This document shows, piece by piece, positions 62,662 through 64,000 of a DNA stretch of 64,000 nt. Within the stretch, counting starts at the first letter, position 1, and each line of letters begins with the position of its first letter. The translations under genes were made by a program, and so were the position numbers. Under the pieces are notes generated by a model, which saw only the letters and a program-made list of their open reading frames with translations, was not told where the DNA came from and did not search any database. Origin of the DNA: Aureimonas sp. AU4 (GTDB lineage: Bacteria > Pseudomonadota > Alphaproteobacteria > Rhizobiales > Rhizobiaceae); NCBI RefSeq assembly GCF_001463765.1, contig NZ_BBWK01000027.1, positions 1 through 64,000 on the forward strand, given 5' to 3'.

Positions 62662-63660
62662 ATGAGGACCACGACCACCATGCTCGCCGGCGCGCTTGCA
62701 GCGCTCGGCCTGTCGACCGCGATGGCGAATGCCGCCGATCCGCTGACGCTCCAGCTGAAATGGGTGACGCAGGGCCAGTTCGCGGGCTTCTACGTCGCCC
62801 AGGAGAAGGGCTACTACAAGGACGCCGGCCTCGACGTGACGATCAAGCCGGGCGGGCCCGACGTCGCGCCCGAGCAGGTGATCGCGGGCGGCGGCGCCGA
62901 CGTGATCGTGGACTGGATGCCGGCCGCCCTCGCCGCGCGCGAGAAGGGGTTGGCGCTGGTCAACATCGCCCAGCCCTTCAAGGCGTCGGGCATGGAGCTG
63001 ACCTGCCGCAAGGATACGGGGATCACCGGCCCCGAACAGTTCAAGGGCAAGACGCTGGGCGTCTGGTTCTCGGGCAACGAGTATCCGTTCCTGTCCTGGA
63101 TGTCGAAGCTGAAGCTCTCGACGCAAGGAGGCCCGGACGGCGTGACCGTGATCAAGCAGGGCTTCAACGTCGACCCACTGATCCAGAAGCAGGCCGACTG
63201 CATCTCCACCATGACCTACAACGAGTACTGGCAGGTGATCGACGCCGGCATCCCGGCCGACCAGCTCACCGTCTTCAAGTACGAGGACCAGGGCGTCGCG
63301 ACGCTGGAGGACGGGCTCTACACGACCGAGGAGAAGCTCAAGGACCCCGCGATGGTCGACAAGCTCGCCCGCTTCGTGAAGGCCTCGATGCGCGGCTGGC
63401 AGGATGCGGCCAAGGATCCCGACGCGGCCGCGCAGATCGTGCTCGACAACGACACGACCGGCGCACAGACCGAGGAGCACCAGAAGCGCATGGTGGGCGA
63501 GGTCATCAAGCTCGTCGGCGACTCCGACGGCACGCTCGACACGAAGGCCGCCGAGAACACCGTGGCCGTCCTGATGGGCGGCGGCTCCGATCCGGTGATC
63601 ACCAAGAAGCCCGAGGGCGCCTGGACCAGCGCCGTCACGGATCGCATGAAGGCGATGTAA
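62662..63660 (+). CDS. ABC transporter substrate-binding protein, NMT1/THI5-like
   Basis: A 332-residue periplasmic protein with a signal peptide (MRTTTTMLAGALAALGLSTAMANA) and an NMT1/THI5-type domain from about residue 28, with LTLQLKWVTQGQFAGFYVAQ and GYYKDAGLDVTIKPGGP. The family binds pyrimidines, hydroxymethylpyrimidine, taurine, nitrate and related ligands. In-frame ATGs at 62629 and 62647 would add a non-signal extension; 62662 is chosen because GGAG precedes it and the signal peptide starts there. The context makes a pyrimidine base or a breakdown intermediate the best ligand guess. Confidence 0.9.
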   Translation: MRTTTTMLAGALAALGLSTAMANAADPLTLQLKWVTQGQFAGFYVAQEKGYYKDAGLDVTIKPGGPDVAPEQVIAGGGADVIVDWMPAALAAREKGLALVNIAQPFKASGMELTCRKDTGITGPEQFKGKTLGVWFSGNEYPFLSWMSKLKLSTQGGPDGVTVIKQGFNVDPLIQKQADCISTMTYNEYWQVIDAGIPADQLTVFKYEDQGVATLEDGLYTTEEKLKDPAMVDKLARFVKASMRGWQDAAKDPDAAAQIVLDNDTTGAQTEEHQKRMVGEVIKLVGDSDGTLDTKAAENTVAVLMGGGSDPVITKKPEGAWTSAVTDRMKAM

Positions 63661-63670
63661 GGCCGAGGAG

Positions 63671-63696
63671 CCGGGCCGGGACGTCATCCGGCCCGG
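63671..63696. terminator. Terminator-like hairpin at the end of the pyrimidine operon
   Basis: Nine-pair stem CCGGGCCGG/CCGGCCCGG with loop GACGTCAT, 10 bases beyond the binding-protein stop and 7 bases before the convergent fliI stop. It has no U-tract. Confidence 0.55.
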
Positions 63697-63702
63697 CCCG
63701 TC

Positions 63703-64000
63703 TCAATCCGGCGTCAGCCCGGCCTTGAGGTGGCGCGAAAGCTCCTCGAAGGGCTTGGGAACCGCCGGGTCGCGCGGATGCTGCGAAAGCGCGGCGTAGA
63801 TGCGCGGCACGAGGTCCACGGCCTGGTCGAGGATCGGGTCGGCGCCGCGCTGGTACCCGCCGAGAAGGCGCAGGTCGCGCGTGTCCTCGAAGCGCGCGAT
63901 CATGGCGCGCAGCCGGCTCATGAGATCGCGCTCCGTCGCGCTCCAGCAAAGGTCGGCGAGGCGGGAGATCGAGCGCAGGACGTCGATCGCCGGAAAGCGG
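63703..64000 (-). CDS. fliI: Flagellum-specific ATP synthase FliI, C-terminal fragment (cut by window edge)
   Basis: The last 98 codons of a type III secretion/flagellar ATPase. FPAIDVLRSISRLADLC and RFEDTRDLRLLGGYQ with GADPILDQAVDLV are the conserved C-terminal blocks of FliI; the related type III secretion ATPases are less likely, given the alphaproteobacterial context. The protein would drive export of flagellar subunits from the cytoplasm. The 5' part and any neighbouring flagellar genes lie beyond the right edge. Confidence 0.85.
   Translation of the reverse strand, partial: RFPAIDVLRSISRLADLCWSATERDLMSRLRAMIARFEDTRDLRLLGGYQRGADPILDQAVDLVPRIYAALSQHPRDPAVPKPFEELSRHLKAGLTPD

Noticed and set aside
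1-64000. tRNA, rRNA, CRISPR arrays, insertion sequences or prophage
   Set aside because: No tRNA arms with TTCGANNC, no regularly spaced repeats, and no transposase, integrase or phage proteins were found on reading both strands.

Overview
The window is about 68% GC and is packed with genes that point to an alphaproteobacterium of the order Hyphomicrobiales (Rhizobiales). The evidence is a split three-gene proton-translocating transhydrogenase, an Omp25/Omp31-type outer membrane protein, an lpiA-acvB pair, an HWE-type sensor kinase, an alphaproteobacterial small subunit IV of aa3 oxidase, a DUF992 protein, and a CtrA-like box upstream of the omp gene. A member of the Aurantimonadaceae or a related family is a guess. 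No tRNA, rRNA, CRISPR array, insertion sequence or phage gene was recognised, so this looks like core chromosome.

Layout. 1-5.3 kb: 3' part of an HWE histidine kinase, a GNAT acetyltransferase, and an ornithine decarboxylase with a long hairpin-rich leader, divergent from a LysR regulator. 5.3-10.7 kb: an L,D-transpeptidase, a DUF1007-NicO metal export pair, a class I amidotransferase, a ParA-like protein with a degenerate P-loop, RecX and a PfpI/DJ-1 protein. 10.8-14.2 kb: oxidase subunit IV and pntAA-pntAB-pntB. 14.2-24.5 kb: DUF992, a TPR lipoprotein, ribosomal protein S21, a FUSC transporter, a Q/A-rich membrane protein, class I aldolase, Zur, an Omp25-like protein, a PfkB kinase and a DUF6492 protein. 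24.7-37.1 kb: DUF3750, an R. etli-type asparaginase, a NYN-LOTUS protein, CorA, a Rieske-FAD reductase, a second L,D-transpeptidase, a class IV aminotransferase, SodB, two c-type cytochromes and oligopeptidase B. 37.4-43.8 kb: a complete seven-gene Mrp Na+/H+ antiporter operon with a coupled DUF423 gene. 43.9-48.7 kb: an SDR enzyme, then acvB and lpiA/mprF.

49.0-63.7 kb is the most coherent functional region: a nearly complete reductive pyrimidine degradation locus. PreT-PreA reduce uracil or thymine, dihydropyrimidinase opens the ring, an M20 amidohydrolase removes the carbamoyl group, and an omega-amino acid:pyruvate aminotransferase converts beta-alanine or beta-aminoisobutyrate to the semialdehyde. 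An ABC importer (ATPase, two permeases, NMT1/THI5-type binding protein) probably brings in the substrate. RutR is encoded in the middle. Two 16-bp sequences, each matching 12 of the 14 defined positions of the RutR operator, lie upstream of preT and in the rutR/aminotransferase divergent region. A VOC-family gene is translationally coupled to the amidohydrolase and has no assigned step. An unrelated-looking GGDEF/EAL gene sits between preA and rutR. The right edge holds the C-terminus of a flagellar FliI-type ATPase.
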